A DNA stretch of 64,000 bases, taken from contig JAFSNB010000044.1 in assembly GCA_017447625.1 (NCBI GenBank), positions 62,001-126,000 of the forward strand, written 5' to 3'. Each line of letters opens with the position of its first letter. The stretch's first letter is position 1. Below, piece after piece: positions 12,013-21,571 of this stretch. Source of the DNA: Bacteroidaceae bacterium (GTDB lineage: Bacteria; Bacteroidota; Bacteroidia; Bacteroidales; Bacteroidaceae). The translations under genes were made by a program, and so were the position numbers. The notes below the pieces were generated by a model. The model was not told the DNA's origin and made no database searches. It saw only the letters and a list, made by a program, of their open reading frames with translations.

Positions 12013-13914
12013 TTATTCTTCTTTTTTAGCCTTGAGTATGATGCGGTCGATGGAGAAAGGATGCTGGAAGCGACCACGAGGATAAATCGTGGTGTTCCTT
12101 GCCTTGGACTCGATGGTCATCACGGGATAGGAGTCCGTGATGTTACGGTAGCTGTAGGGGAATTGGAATTCACCCACCTTGATGGTATCCACTTTTTGGC
12201 CATCATACGTGACATTGTCGAAGGTCTTGGTTGCTTCGTTCGGATTTCCAGTCAGTGACATACCATTGATGTATTTGATGGAAACTCCCAGCAGGCTCTT
12301 CAGACTGTCACCGACAATACTGTCAGTATTGAGGCGGTAGAAGTCAGGCACCATTACGATACTCACTTCGTATGTGACACCGCTAAGAACTTGGGTCTTG
12401 TGTTCGGTGTCGATGAGCTTGAACTGTACTTTCGGAGCAGCAGAGCCGTTGCGGAAGTAGAGGAAATAGTCCTTTGATACAGCACCGAGCAGGCTGTCTG
12501 TGGTTAGTTTGCTGTTTGAATTGACGTAACTCACATACTCATAAGAGCCAGTGAAGAGATTCGACTGGAACACTTGTGCCATACTAACCTTCATGTCGAT
12601 GTCCTTGTAACCGCCGACACCGTCCCAGAAGCCCCAGTGGTTGATGGGGTAGGCCAGACCGTTGGACATGGTCTCAGGTGTTGAGCCCTGGAAAACCCAG
12701 TTGCGCACGTCGCCGTGTACAGCACGTTCGCCCAGTTCGTTAATTAGATAGAAGGAGTCCTGACGAGTGTTGAACATACTCGGCATATCCGTCGCTGCGA
12801 GGAATGTCTCTGTGGTCCAGAAGGGAGCGCCTTTGGCACGGGGTTGCTGACGCAGGTTGAATACTAGTGACGAAGCGATTTCCATACGCTTGGATATCTC
12901 CTTCCACGTGGTGTCGCAAAGAAGCGGGTCAGCCTTTGCGCTGGTAGAAGTGAATGTGTTCTCCTTCTCCTTGTCTGCGTAGGCGGGGGAGTAGATGAAC
13001 ATCTTGTCGAGTTTTGCCATTGCTTCGTCCCAAGCCGCATCTGTAGGCAGAGCCATTGCCCAAAGGCTGTCTTCGCTATTCAGGTAAGCGCGGAAGCTCT
13101 TGTGCGGCATAAGCCAGTCCTCGTTTACTTCCTCATAGTCGCGATAGCTGTAAAGCTGGTTGGAACTTGCATATATACTATCAACATACGTGGGGTTTCC
13201 GTTCTCGTCGGGGAGACCCTCAGCGGACAGCGCCTCGCTGAAGTAGATAGTGTCATGCTCAATTATCCAGTCGCGAAGCCTTGTGAAGCGGTTGTCCAGA
13301 CGGATGAACTGATCCAGATTGTAGCTGAAGGGAACAGAGGTGTTCAGCGTGTGCAGGATACCGTTCGTGGCAGCTATGTTGCTCGATGCGAGCGTCAGGC
13401 CCTTGTAAGCGCCGGTGGCACGGTCGAACGTTGCTTTCTTGCCGTTGATGGAGTAGAGCTCCTCTTCGCCGGAACCGGTCTTCGCATAGCGGAAGTTCAC
13501 GATATGGTTGCCTGCATACTTCAGGAATGCATAATAGGTCTTTGCAGGATCTGCCAGATCTGTTAACGCAGTTGTCAGGTCATCATTAGTGAAAGCCGTG
13601 TTGGTGGGAGCAAAGACAGTGTAAATCTGTCCGCTTCCGTTCAGGGCATCCATCAGAGTGAATGTGGTCCCGTCGGCCTTCTTTAATGTGTGGCTCTCGT
13701 CCTTGAAACAGGGCGTTGCTCTGAGCAGTTGCGCGAAGTTGGACAACTCGCTTCGGGAGTTGATCTGCTCCCACAGCGTCTGTGTCGCGTTGCCGCCTTC
13801 TGCGCCGCTCGTGTCCACGTCGAAATGGTCATCGGCACATGATGCAGCCCCCAGACACAGGGCTCCTGCCATCATGCTTGCGCAGACGAATTTATATATT
13901 TTTTGTGTTACCAT
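12013..13914 (-). CDS. Fasciclin (FAS1) domain lipoprotein
   Basis: The 633-residue protein has a signal peptide and lipobox ('LCLGAASC', Cys26), so it is a probable surface lipoprotein. One FAS1 fold is clear at about residues 48-195: 'LSNFAQLLRA', the H1 motif 'YTVFAPTNTAF', 'YAGNHIVNFRY', and the H2-like 'TNGILHTLN'. The remaining 430 residues are probably beta-rich and I recognise no domain there. FAS1 domains usually mediate adhesion or ligand binding. Located between the upstream FAS1 gene (21 bp) and SusC (26 bp), it sits where surface glycan-binding proteins usually lie in Sus-like operons. That role is inference; no enzymatic motif is visible. Confidence 0.8.
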   Translation of the reverse strand: MVTQKIYKFVCASMMAGALCLGAASCADDHFDVDTSGAEGGNATQTLWEQINSRSELSNFAQLLRATPCFKDESHTLKKADGTTFTLMDALNGSGQIYTVFAPTNTAFTNDDLTTALTDLADPAKTYYAFLKYAGNHIVNFRYAKTGSGEEELYSINGKKATFDRATGAYKGLTLASSNIAATNGILHTLNTSVPFSYNLDQFIRLDNRFTRLRDWIIEHDTIYFSEALSAEGLPDENGNPTYVDSIYASSNQLYSYRDYEEVNEDWLMPHKSFRAYLNSEDSLWAMALPTDAAWDEAMAKLDKMFIYSPAYADKEKENTFTSTSAKADPLLCDTTWKEISKRMEIASSLVFNLRQQPRAKGAPFWTTETFLAATDMPSMFNTRQDSFYLINELGERAVHGDVRNWVFQGSTPETMSNGLAYPINHWGFWDGVGGYKDIDMKVSMAQVFQSNLFTGSYEYVSYVNSNSKLTTDSLLGAVSKDYFLYFRNGSAAPKVQFKLIDTEHKTQVLSGVTYEVSIVMVPDFYRLNTDSIVGDSLKSLLGVSIKYINGMSLTGNPNEATKTFDNVTYDGQKVDTIKVGEFQFPYSYRNITDSYPVMTIESKARNTTIYPRGRFQHPFSIDRIILKAKKEE

Positions 13915-13935
13915 AATAGTAGCTTTTTATAAGTG

Positions 13936-16158
13936 TTACCAAATGTCTTCGCTCTCTTTGGGGTTGTCGTAAACCTCCTTGGCGCAGTATTCCATGTAGT
14001 CAAGGATATGTTCCTTTTCCTTGTCTTTCAGCACGGACTTGAACTTGATGTAATAGGTCTTGTCCGCTTCCATCCAAGAGCTGACGATGATGCGTCGGTT
14101 GATAGCTTCTTGGTCACGGCCCGGGTTTCCCTTCACAATGTAATGTATCGGGGCCTTCATAAAGCCGTTGTTACGCATCGTCTTGTCGTTCTCCGTGATG
14201 GCCTCTACGTCGTAGTCCAGATCGGAGTCCTTGACCCATCCTACGATGGAGGGTTGTGTACTTCCGTCTCCCAATTTGCGGTAGAGACCGCCTAAGCGCA
14301 TGTCGAAAGGAATGCCGGCAGCCGGCAGGTTGTTGCGGTCGGAGCCCCAATATACCTGACACATACCACGGAGATTAGAGTCACTCTGTACAGATAGGCG
14401 CAGCTCATAGTGGCCATCTACGGGTACGGGCGGGAGTCGCATCGTGAACTCGTACTGTCCCTTGATGTTGAACTCGTCACCCTGCCAGTTCATCCAGTCG
14501 GATGTGGTGGCAGCCAGATAATAGAAGCGGGTTCCTTCCTCAAGCCACATATCATTGAAATACTGATAGTTGGTCGGGAATCCACGATATTCACCGTTCA
14601 GTTCAGGATATGCCTTGGTGGGACGGCGCAGGTCGTTATTCATCAGCTCTGGCAACATCGAGGCTACCTCAAAGCGGATGCGCTGGTTCTGCAGCTGCAG
14701 GGCAACGTTCTCGGTATAGGCCAGAACCTTGTCGATGGCATAGATGATGCCGTTGACAGGTGTCACATTATCATCTCCCGTAGGATCCTGCACCAGAATA
14801 CCTTCGTTGCTTTCCTCGTCCAATCGCTTCGAGCCACGCATAGGCTTCATAGCGCCAGTCTCATGGTAACGCATAGGATTGCTACGGGCATCCTCCAACT
14901 TGTTGTACAGTTCGGGGAAGCGGTTAAGGTAGATACCGTTGCTCTCAACACTTTCATAAGTCTTGAGGAGACGACGCTTACCCATTGTGGTATAGAACTC
15001 TTCTGTAGCTGTACCTAACTTCTTAATCTCGTTATTGGTCTTGGTCACACCTACTTCGTTCCAGTGAACAACAAGCATTCTGCGACTTAGACGTTCCGGC
15101 AGGATGTGATAAGTGACAAACTGGTTGAGGATATTGTTTTCACTTCTGTAGTTGTCATCCTGAGTTGCTTTGGGATAAAGCTCCTGATCAATCAGGTACT
15201 GCTTGACATCTTCAACCGTAATCTCGCTAATCTCCTTTTTCAACTTCAACACTCTTGCCCATACTTCGTCCTTCTCTGCAAACAGGGTGAAACCGTATTT
15301 GCGGGTACTGCCCGGGAAGCCGGACTGAGTGTTGGTCTTGAAATCTCCAATGTTCTCAATTTCTCCTCTCAGGTACTTAGTCTCATAGACATCGTCCCTG
15401 ATGGCACTCAAGGTGTCAGCAAGGCCGCAGGCCAGAATGAGCTTGGACATAACGGTGAAGCTGCTGCCGCCCTCGTTTGCCCAAGTGTAGATGAAGTCTG
15501 TGAGAGTCTGGTTGCTCGGAGCAATAACCTGAGTCATAGCGTGAACGTAGCCGTTGATAGCCTCGATGTCACGGTGTTTCATGCTTATCGGGAACTCACC
15601 GTTGATGTAGATACTGTCGGGGTTTACCTTACCGCGTAAGACACTCAGTCGGCGGTCGTTCATGTTCGAGTATTCAATATCTTCCGCTTTGTCCGAAGTT
15701 CCGTTGAAACTTGAAGTGGGGAAGGACATTACATCACCGCCATCGATTATACTGTTATATACAATAACCTTACGGATGGAGTCGAGAGTGACGTTATTGT
15801 CGTCTTTCGGGAAACCGTCCCATGAGGCGCTGCTGATAATGCCCTTACGCTGCAGACTGTCCAGATAGAGATGGATAGCTTCGTTGGTGGGGGCAAAGCA
15901 GGTGAAATGGCCGCGAGCGGACAGTAACTGTGCGACTGTGGATTCGGAAATCTGGCTGATAGGCACGAGATACAGAAGAGCCGTGTATTCACTGTATAGG
16001 GAATCGTTTTTCTCCAGATAGCTCAGTATGGTCTCTTCAGTCATCGTGTATCGGTTGGACATATCGATATCCTCAGTACATGCGACAAGCATCGTAGCTG
16101 CTGCCACTGCGGACAGCACTACGGCACGGATGTTATTCAGGAATTTATATGATTTCAT
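13936..16158 (-). CDS. Two-domain fasciclin (FAS1) lipoprotein
   Basis: The 740-residue protein has a signal peptide with lipobox ('ATMLVAC', Cys27). FAS1 unit 1 (about 40-215) shows 'HFTCFAPTNEAIHLYL' and 'AINGYVHAMTQVIAP'. FAS1 unit 2 (about 220-475) shows 'YGFTLFAEKDEVW', 'FVTYHILPERL' and 'VNGIIYAIDKVL'. The C-terminal part (about 520-740), with 'YEFTMRLPPVPVDGHYELRLSVQ', looks like a beta-sandwich of the kind seen in carbohydrate-binding modules. It starts 21 bp after the SusD of the first pair and precedes the other FAS1 gene. The likely role is surface ligand binding for the SusCD system; the ligand is unknown. Confidence 0.8.
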   Translation of the reverse strand: MKSYKFLNNIRAVVLSAVAAATMLVACTEDIDMSNRYTMTEETILSYLEKNDSLYSEYTALLYLVPISQISESTVAQLLSARGHFTCFAPTNEAIHLYLDSLQRKGIISSASWDGFPKDDNNVTLDSIRKVIVYNSIIDGGDVMSFPTSSFNGTSDKAEDIEYSNMNDRRLSVLRGKVNPDSIYINGEFPISMKHRDIEAINGYVHAMTQVIAPSNQTLTDFIYTWANEGGSSFTVMSKLILACGLADTLSAIRDDVYETKYLRGEIENIGDFKTNTQSGFPGSTRKYGFTLFAEKDEVWARVLKLKKEISEITVEDVKQYLIDQELYPKATQDDNYRSENNILNQFVTYHILPERLSRRMLVVHWNEVGVTKTNNEIKKLGTATEEFYTTMGKRRLLKTYESVESNGIYLNRFPELYNKLEDARSNPMRYHETGAMKPMRGSKRLDEESNEGILVQDPTGDDNVTPVNGIIYAIDKVLAYTENVALQLQNQRIRFEVASMLPELMNNDLRRPTKAYPELNGEYRGFPTNYQYFNDMWLEEGTRFYYLAATTSDWMNWQGDEFNIKGQYEFTMRLPPVPVDGHYELRLSVQSDSNLRGMCQVYWGSDRNNLPAAGIPFDMRLGGLYRKLGDGSTQPSIVGWVKDSDLDYDVEAITENDKTMRNNGFMKAPIHYIVKGNPGRDQEAINRRIIVSSWMEADKTYYIKFKSVLKDKEKEHILDYMEYCAKEVYDNPKESEDIW

Positions 16159-16179
16159 GTTTCGATACCTTTAAGATTA

Positions 16180-18033
16180 TTATTTCTCACGATCCCATAC
16201 CGGGTTCTGCGGAATAAGATAGTTGTTGGCTTTGAGTTCCATGTAATGGATTGGGCTGTAGAGACCGTAGCGGTTCTTGATGCGGTTCTTGAGCGTGGAT
16301 TCCATGCTCTGGTAAGTGTTGGCAATGAAAGTACCAACCATAGTCTGCACGCCGGTGGCTCCGTCCATGTACTGCGGCTCGCGCGGGTCGGGGTTTATAC
16401 CACCGCCGATACGCTCGGCATAGCGCACAAGGTCGAACCAGCGCTTGCCTTCGCCAAGCAACTCTATCTGACGCTCGTTCATGACGAGTTTGATGTAGTC
16501 TTCGCGCTTAGTGCCGGTGCTGGCGGCAGCAACTTCATTGACTGTGGAGCGCTTGTGAATGGCATTTACGATGGCCTTGCACTTGTTGTTGTTTGCGGAA
16601 CCGCCAAGAACAGCGTAGGCCTCTGCCTGCATCAGCATGACATCCGTGAGTCGGTAGAAGATGAAGTTGTTGTAGCTGTAATAGTTGGCATCTAAGGCAT
16701 AGACACTACTGCTCTGAACATCGTAGGAGAATTCAGGTCTGTAATACTTCACACATGCAGGTGAGTTGTTCAGGTCAACCTTGCCTCTGGTGGAAGCTGT
16801 AGAAGAAACATTGAATGTTGCAGAATACCATGTGCGGCTATCCTGCTTCATGTTTGTCTCATTGTCGTTATAAATCTTCTTGATAGCGTTGTTGCTTACC
16901 AAGAGCTGACTTGCAGTGTTGTCTGTACCCCAGAAGCTTGAAAGAACTTTGTTCTCGCGCTTGTCTGTTGTATTGAACTGCAGCTCGAAGATGCTCTCGC
17001 TGCTGTTGCCAGTGCCGAAGATCTCGTCATAGGAGTTCACCGTAATTATTGAAGCCTTGTTGGTGTAGTCGGCTGTGAGGTCTTCGTTGGCAATCAGATT
17101 ACAGTTCTGGATTCCGAAGCTCTTGCTCAGGTCGTAGTCATCGGTCTTGGAAACCATTGAACCGAAGGAGGTAGAAGAGAAACTCTCCTGATTGGCCAGA
17201 GCGTCGATAGAAGCCTGGCTGTATTCAATCACCTTCTGGGCATCGGCTTCCCACCACTTCATAGCTGCGACTGCTGTGTCCTGGCTGACAAGGATACTGT
17301 CAGCGTTACGACCCTCGCGCAGGGCGCTGCGCCAGAGATACATATCGGCAAGAAGAGCATAAATAGCGGTGTTGGTAATCAGGCCTTTGGTGTCTGACGT
17401 ATTTGCAAAACGGTTTCGAGCCTGTCCCTTTACGGATTCTACATCATTAATTAATGTATCCAGAACATCGAGCTGCAATGAGTAATCGAAGTAACGAACC
17501 TCTTTGTCTGAGTTCACGACTTCGGTGGAGTAGGGAATGTCTTTGAACGCACGGAGCAGATAGAAGTAGTTGAGTGCACGCAGGGCCGTAATCTCAGCCT
17601 TAATCTGGTTCCACTCGGTGCGGGTGAACTGTGCATCGTTTTCCAGAACTTCCTCTCCGTGAGCCAGCACCTTGTTACAGTAATTGATGGTTGTATAGAC
17701 ACCTCCCCAGTCGTACTGACTCATCGTGGAGTCCAACTGTGCATAGATAATCTTTGTATAGATGTTTCTTATATCAATTTTGTCGGTAAGGGCCATGTTC
17801 TGTTCGTAGGAGTCTGAGCGTAGGTCGCCCCAGATGATGAATTTTTCGAGAGTGTTGGCCATCTGGGTGTAGGCGGCATAGCGCACACCGTCCAGGTCGT
17901 TCCTGTCCTCCCAGAAATCCTCTTCCACCACCTTGTTCTGTGGGTAGATGGTCAACCAGTCGTCACATGACGAGACGCTGAGAACCATGAGAGCCGCAAG
18001 GGCTATGTGGGATATATATTTAATCTTGTTCAT
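16180..18033 (-). CDS. SusD/RagB-family surface lipoprotein (first pair)
   Basis: The 617-residue protein has a signal peptide and lipobox ('LSVSSC', Cys23) and typical SusD content. This includes 'VVEEDFWEDRNDLDGVRYAAY', a TPR-like stretch ('WNQIKAEITALRALNYFYLLRAFKDIPYSTE'), and the C-terminal 'MNERQIELLGEGKRWFDLVRYAER' signature, which is very well conserved. It lies 12 bp downstream of its SusC gene. It should bind ligand at the cell surface and close over the SusC barrel. Confidence 0.95.
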   Translation of the reverse strand: MNKIKYISHIALAALMVLSVSSCDDWLTIYPQNKVVEEDFWEDRNDLDGVRYAAYTQMANTLEKFIIWGDLRSDSYEQNMALTDKIDIRNIYTKIIYAQLDSTMSQYDWGGVYTTINYCNKVLAHGEEVLENDAQFTRTEWNQIKAEITALRALNYFYLLRAFKDIPYSTEVVNSDKEVRYFDYSLQLDVLDTLINDVESVKGQARNRFANTSDTKGLITNTAIYALLADMYLWRSALREGRNADSILVSQDTAVAAMKWWEADAQKVIEYSQASIDALANQESFSSTSFGSMVSKTDDYDLSKSFGIQNCNLIANEDLTADYTNKASIITVNSYDEIFGTGNSSESIFELQFNTTDKRENKVLSSFWGTDNTASQLLVSNNAIKKIYNDNETNMKQDSRTWYSATFNVSSTASTRGKVDLNNSPACVKYYRPEFSYDVQSSSVYALDANYYSYNNFIFYRLTDVMLMQAEAYAVLGGSANNNKCKAIVNAIHKRSTVNEVAAASTGTKREDYIKLVMNERQIELLGEGKRWFDLVRYAERIGGGINPDPREPQYMDGATGVQTMVGTFIANTYQSMESTLKNRIKNRYGLYSPIHYMELKANNYLIPQNPVWDREK

Positions 18034-18045
18034 GACGCTAAATGT

Positions 18046-21000
18046 TTAGAATCCAAGGTTTACGCTGCAAGTGAAGGAACGGGCTGGCGGAGTCTTGTTG
18101 GAGTCGCGGGCTACGCCGTAGGTGCCTGCACTGACTTCAGGATCGACGCCGGTGTATTTGGTCCAGCACCAGATGTTGTTCACAGATGCGAAGAACTTCA
18201 GCTGGCGGATACCCACCTTCTTCAGGATCTTCGGATCGATGTCGTATGACAGCTGGATGTACTGCAGACGCAGGTAGTTGCCATTTTCCACATAGCGGTC
18301 TGAAGCGAGGCTGTTATAGCTGCTGAAACCGGTGTTGGAGTTAAGAGCGCGAGGGATAACGTCCTCGAACTGAGAACCGTTTCCGTTCTTGCGCCAACGC
18401 CATGTGGTAGCAAAACTCTGGTTGTTGTTGCTCGTCATCTGCTCGTTCTGCAAGCGGGCAATGTTCACAATCTGGTGACCCAAACGGAAGTTGAAACCGG
18501 TGGTCAGTTGCAGGCGGTCGTATTTCAGCGTGAAACCGAAACCACCATAGCACTTAGGATTGGAGTTGCCGAGATAAACTACGTCGTAGCGGTCAATCTG
18601 TCCGTCGTGGTTGATGTCCTCATAAATGGCATCACCGCCCTGGAACTTGTATTTGCTTGACTCGTTGTAGCAGTAGTACATCGGGAGAGGGTTGCCCTGC
18701 TTGTCTGTGAGCATATTGCCGTTGGCATCGTATGCGATAGGACAGGTGCCGTTCTCGCCTCGTCTGAGGGCGGCGGCAGCTGTGTTGATCGGGTTGCCGG
18801 CAGCGTCGTAGCCATTGCCGGTATCTGCATAACCGTAAGCGGCGATGGATGCTGTGGTGTAGCCATTGTGGTCGTAGTCGTAGGCATAGACACCTTTGTA
18901 GCGCAGGCCGTAGATGGAACCAAGAGCGTTGTGCAACTGGATTCGTGTGATGTAGTCTGCATTTTTAGGCTGCCAGGTGTCGGAGGAGTTGAAGCCCTCA
19001 AGTACGAGTGCCGGCATCTCCTCAACCTCATTGAAGTTCTGAGATACGTTACCGCGTACTTTCATGCTGAACTTACCTGCCTTAGCGAACCATCCGGTAC
19101 CGATGTTCAACTCCCAACCCTTGTTGCGCATTACGCCGCAGTTGGAGTATGCCAGATTGGAGTAGCCGTTTGCTGCGGGGATGCGGTAGTTGCCCATCAC
19201 GAGGTCTGTGGATTTGTTGTTATACAACTCAAACTCTGCAGTGAGCAGGTCGTCGAGGAAACCTACATTGAAACCGAGGTTAAAGGCTTCTTTCTTCTCA
19301 CGGCGCAGGTCGAGTAGTGAGAGGTTTTCCGGTATGATTATGGTGTGCCCATTGTAATAATTTCCACTTGTGCCGTATTTGTTATATTGGTTTCCGCTGC
19401 CATTAGTGTAGCCATTGATACCCCAACTGAATCGTACGGAAAGCATTGAGAGCCAGCTCTTGGACCAGTCCATGAACTTCTCGTCGATTATGTTCCAGCG
19501 TGCGCCGAACGATGGTGACAGGAAGAACTTCTGGCCTTTGGCATAACCGGTGGAGCCGTCAGCACGTAATGTGGCATCAATGCTATACTTACTCTTATAT
19601 GAGTAGTGGGCCTGTGTGAAAAATGACGTTGAACGCCAGTCGGAATTGGAGGCGCCTGCGGCTGTAAGCAGAGCCACGACGGTCGGGTCTGTGATGTCGG
19701 TAGGCACGTTCCAGAGGCCGGTGTTCTGGCTGCTGGAGCTACCGCTTCTCATTTCCCAACGTACCAAGGCTGATACGGAGTGGTCGTCATTCTTGAATTT
19801 GGGATAGAAGCGCAGATCGTGGCGTGTGGTGAACTCCAGACTCTTGTACTCGTCGTTGCTCACCTGGTTACGCTCGTTACTATGGTTCGCCTTATCCCAC
19901 TTGCGCGGGTTGTCGCCGCCCCAGCGCCAGTCCATCGTGCGGAGCTCGGCGGGGCAGAAGCGGTCGTCACTGGTGTTGTTGATGTTTAGCTGTACGTCGC
20001 CGACATAGTTCAACTGTGTGTGATCGCCGTCCTTGCCGAGGAACTTGTACTCGATAGAGAACTGCGGGGTCAGGCTGTACTGGTATCTCTTCCACCAGGC
20101 CTGATATGCACGGGCTACGGGGTTGCCGTTGTCGAACATATCACGCAACTGCCAACTGGTCTTCGTACCGTCGTTTACACCTTGAGTGGCGGTCTGTGCA
20201 TCGTCGTTGGCTGTGGCGAGCGGGAGCATGTTGAAGTAGTTGCCTGTGGGGTTGTTCTGAGCGTCGTACTCATAGATGCTCATATTCGGCATTGCCTTAT
20301 ATGCGCGTCCGAGAATATCGTTACCGTAGTTTTTCCAGTTGGTGGTGAACGTCATGTTGATGTTTGACTCGAACTTGATACGGTCACTCACCCAGTAGTC
20401 GAGGGCTGTCGTTGTGGTGAAGCGCTTGAGCTTCTGTGCAATAATAGAGCCCTTGGCGTGGTCAAAACCGGCAGAGATACGGAATGTAGCCTTCTCACCA
20501 CCACCGCTCAGAGTAACATAATATTTATGTGTACCGCCAAATTGTGTAACGGCATCGACCCAGTCGGTGTTCTTGGTGTAGTGGTTGTAAATGTAGGGGT
20601 ATTCTGTGCGGTAGTCCAACTCATGAATGCTCGTTGGTCTCTGCTGAGGATTGAAGTAGGATTCCTTCATCATCATGGTGTAGCCATCACCGTCCAGCAT
20701 CTTGTAGCCGGAGGGCTGCCACTGTCCCTGGAACTTATAAGAGAAGGTCACGTTGGTGGGACCGCGATGACCGCGTTTCAGCTTGATTTCTATAACACCG
20801 TTGGCACCCTTATCACCCCACTTGGCTGCGGTGGAAGCGTCCTTCAGCACGGTAATACTCTCGATGTCTTCGGGGTTCACATTCAGCAGGGTAGAGAACT
20901 GTTCCTCGTTGTCCATATCCTCGATGTTCATGGTCTGCGCGTCTTCCGGCAGTTCGAAGATGTGGTCGTTCACGACAATCAACGGCTGCTTGTTCGCGCC

Positions 21001-21549
21001 GAACGTAGATGTACCGCGCAGGCGCATCTGCGTACCTGAACCGAGGTTACCAGAAGTGTTCACGATGTCGAGACCTGCCACCTGACCTTGAAGGGCCTGG
21101 TCAACAGACTCGAATGCCATACCTTCCATTTCACTCATGGAGAAGGTCTGTGTGGCACCGGACATCTCTCGGACGGGAATCTGGAGACCACCGCTCTGCT
21201 GCTTCTTTTTGGCAACAATTTTTACCTCTTTCATCACCTTGGTATTCTCGGCAAGAGTAATCTTTATGGAGTTGCGATTACCGATTTTCTGAGACCAAGG
21301 GCGATAGCCCATGAAGGTGACACTCAGGGTGTTGTTGGGATCCTTGATAGCCATTGTGAAGTTACCGTTCATATCAGTAACAGTGGCACTCACGATACGA
21401 TTGTTTTTGTCAATCTCCTTGACGCTGGCACCAATGACCACGTCAATGTCATCCGACACTGTTCCAGATATGCGACGCTGCTGTGCGCTGACATTGGTCG
21501 CCATGAGGCAAACTGTCCAGAGGAGGATGAATTTCATAAGCTTATTCAT
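18046..21549 (-). CDS. SusC/RagA-family TonB-linked outer-membrane transporter (first pair)
   Basis: This 1167-residue TonB-dependent transporter has a signal peptide (to residue 22, ...NVSAQ) and a carboxypeptidase-like regulatory domain (about 26-95, 'ISGTVSDDIDVVIGASVKE'). The plug carries 'QMRLRGTSTFGANKQPLIVVND' and 'IESITVLKDASTAAKWGDKGANGVIEIKLKRG', and the barrel ends in 'RSFTCSVNLGF'. The motif GANGVIxIxTKRG is diagnostic of SusC. No STN domain is visible. It starts 22 bp after the long FAS1 gene and is followed 12 bp later by its SusD. Confidence 0.95.
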   Translation of the reverse strand: MNKLMKFILLWTVCLMATNVSAQQRRISGTVSDDIDVVIGASVKEIDKNNRIVSATVTDMNGNFTMAIKDPNNTLSVTFMGYRPWSQKIGNRNSIKITLAENTKVMKEVKIVAKKKQQSGGLQIPVREMSGATQTFSMSEMEGMAFESVDQALQGQVAGLDIVNTSGNLGSGTQMRLRGTSTFGANKQPLIVVNDHIFELPEDAQTMNIEDMDNEEQFSTLLNVNPEDIESITVLKDASTAAKWGDKGANGVIEIKLKRGHRGPTNVTFSYKFQGQWQPSGYKMLDGDGYTMMMKESYFNPQQRPTSIHELDYRTEYPYIYNHYTKNTDWVDAVTQFGGTHKYYVTLSGGGEKATFRISAGFDHAKGSIIAQKLKRFTTTTALDYWVSDRIKFESNINMTFTTNWKNYGNDILGRAYKAMPNMSIYEYDAQNNPTGNYFNMLPLATANDDAQTATQGVNDGTKTSWQLRDMFDNGNPVARAYQAWWKRYQYSLTPQFSIEYKFLGKDGDHTQLNYVGDVQLNINNTSDDRFCPAELRTMDWRWGGDNPRKWDKANHSNERNQVSNDEYKSLEFTTRHDLRFYPKFKNDDHSVSALVRWEMRSGSSSSQNTGLWNVPTDITDPTVVALLTAAGASNSDWRSTSFFTQAHYSYKSKYSIDATLRADGSTGYAKGQKFFLSPSFGARWNIIDEKFMDWSKSWLSMLSVRFSWGINGYTNGSGNQYNKYGTSGNYYNGHTIIIPENLSLLDLRREKKEAFNLGFNVGFLDDLLTAEFELYNNKSTDLVMGNYRIPAANGYSNLAYSNCGVMRNKGWELNIGTGWFAKAGKFSMKVRGNVSQNFNEVEEMPALVLEGFNSSDTWQPKNADYITRIQLHNALGSIYGLRYKGVYAYDYDHNGYTTASIAAYGYADTGNGYDAAGNPINTAAAALRRGENGTCPIAYDANGNMLTDKQGNPLPMYYCYNESSKYKFQGGDAIYEDINHDGQIDRYDVVYLGNSNPKCYGGFGFTLKYDRLQLTTGFNFRLGHQIVNIARLQNEQMTSNNNQSFATTWRWRKNGNGSQFEDVIPRALNSNTGFSSYNSLASDRYVENGNYLRLQYIQLSYDIDPKILKKVGIRQLKFFASVNNIWCWTKYTGVDPEVSAGTYGVARDSNKTPPARSFTCSVNLGF

Positions 21550-21571
21550 AGTTCTTCTGTTTTTCGGATGG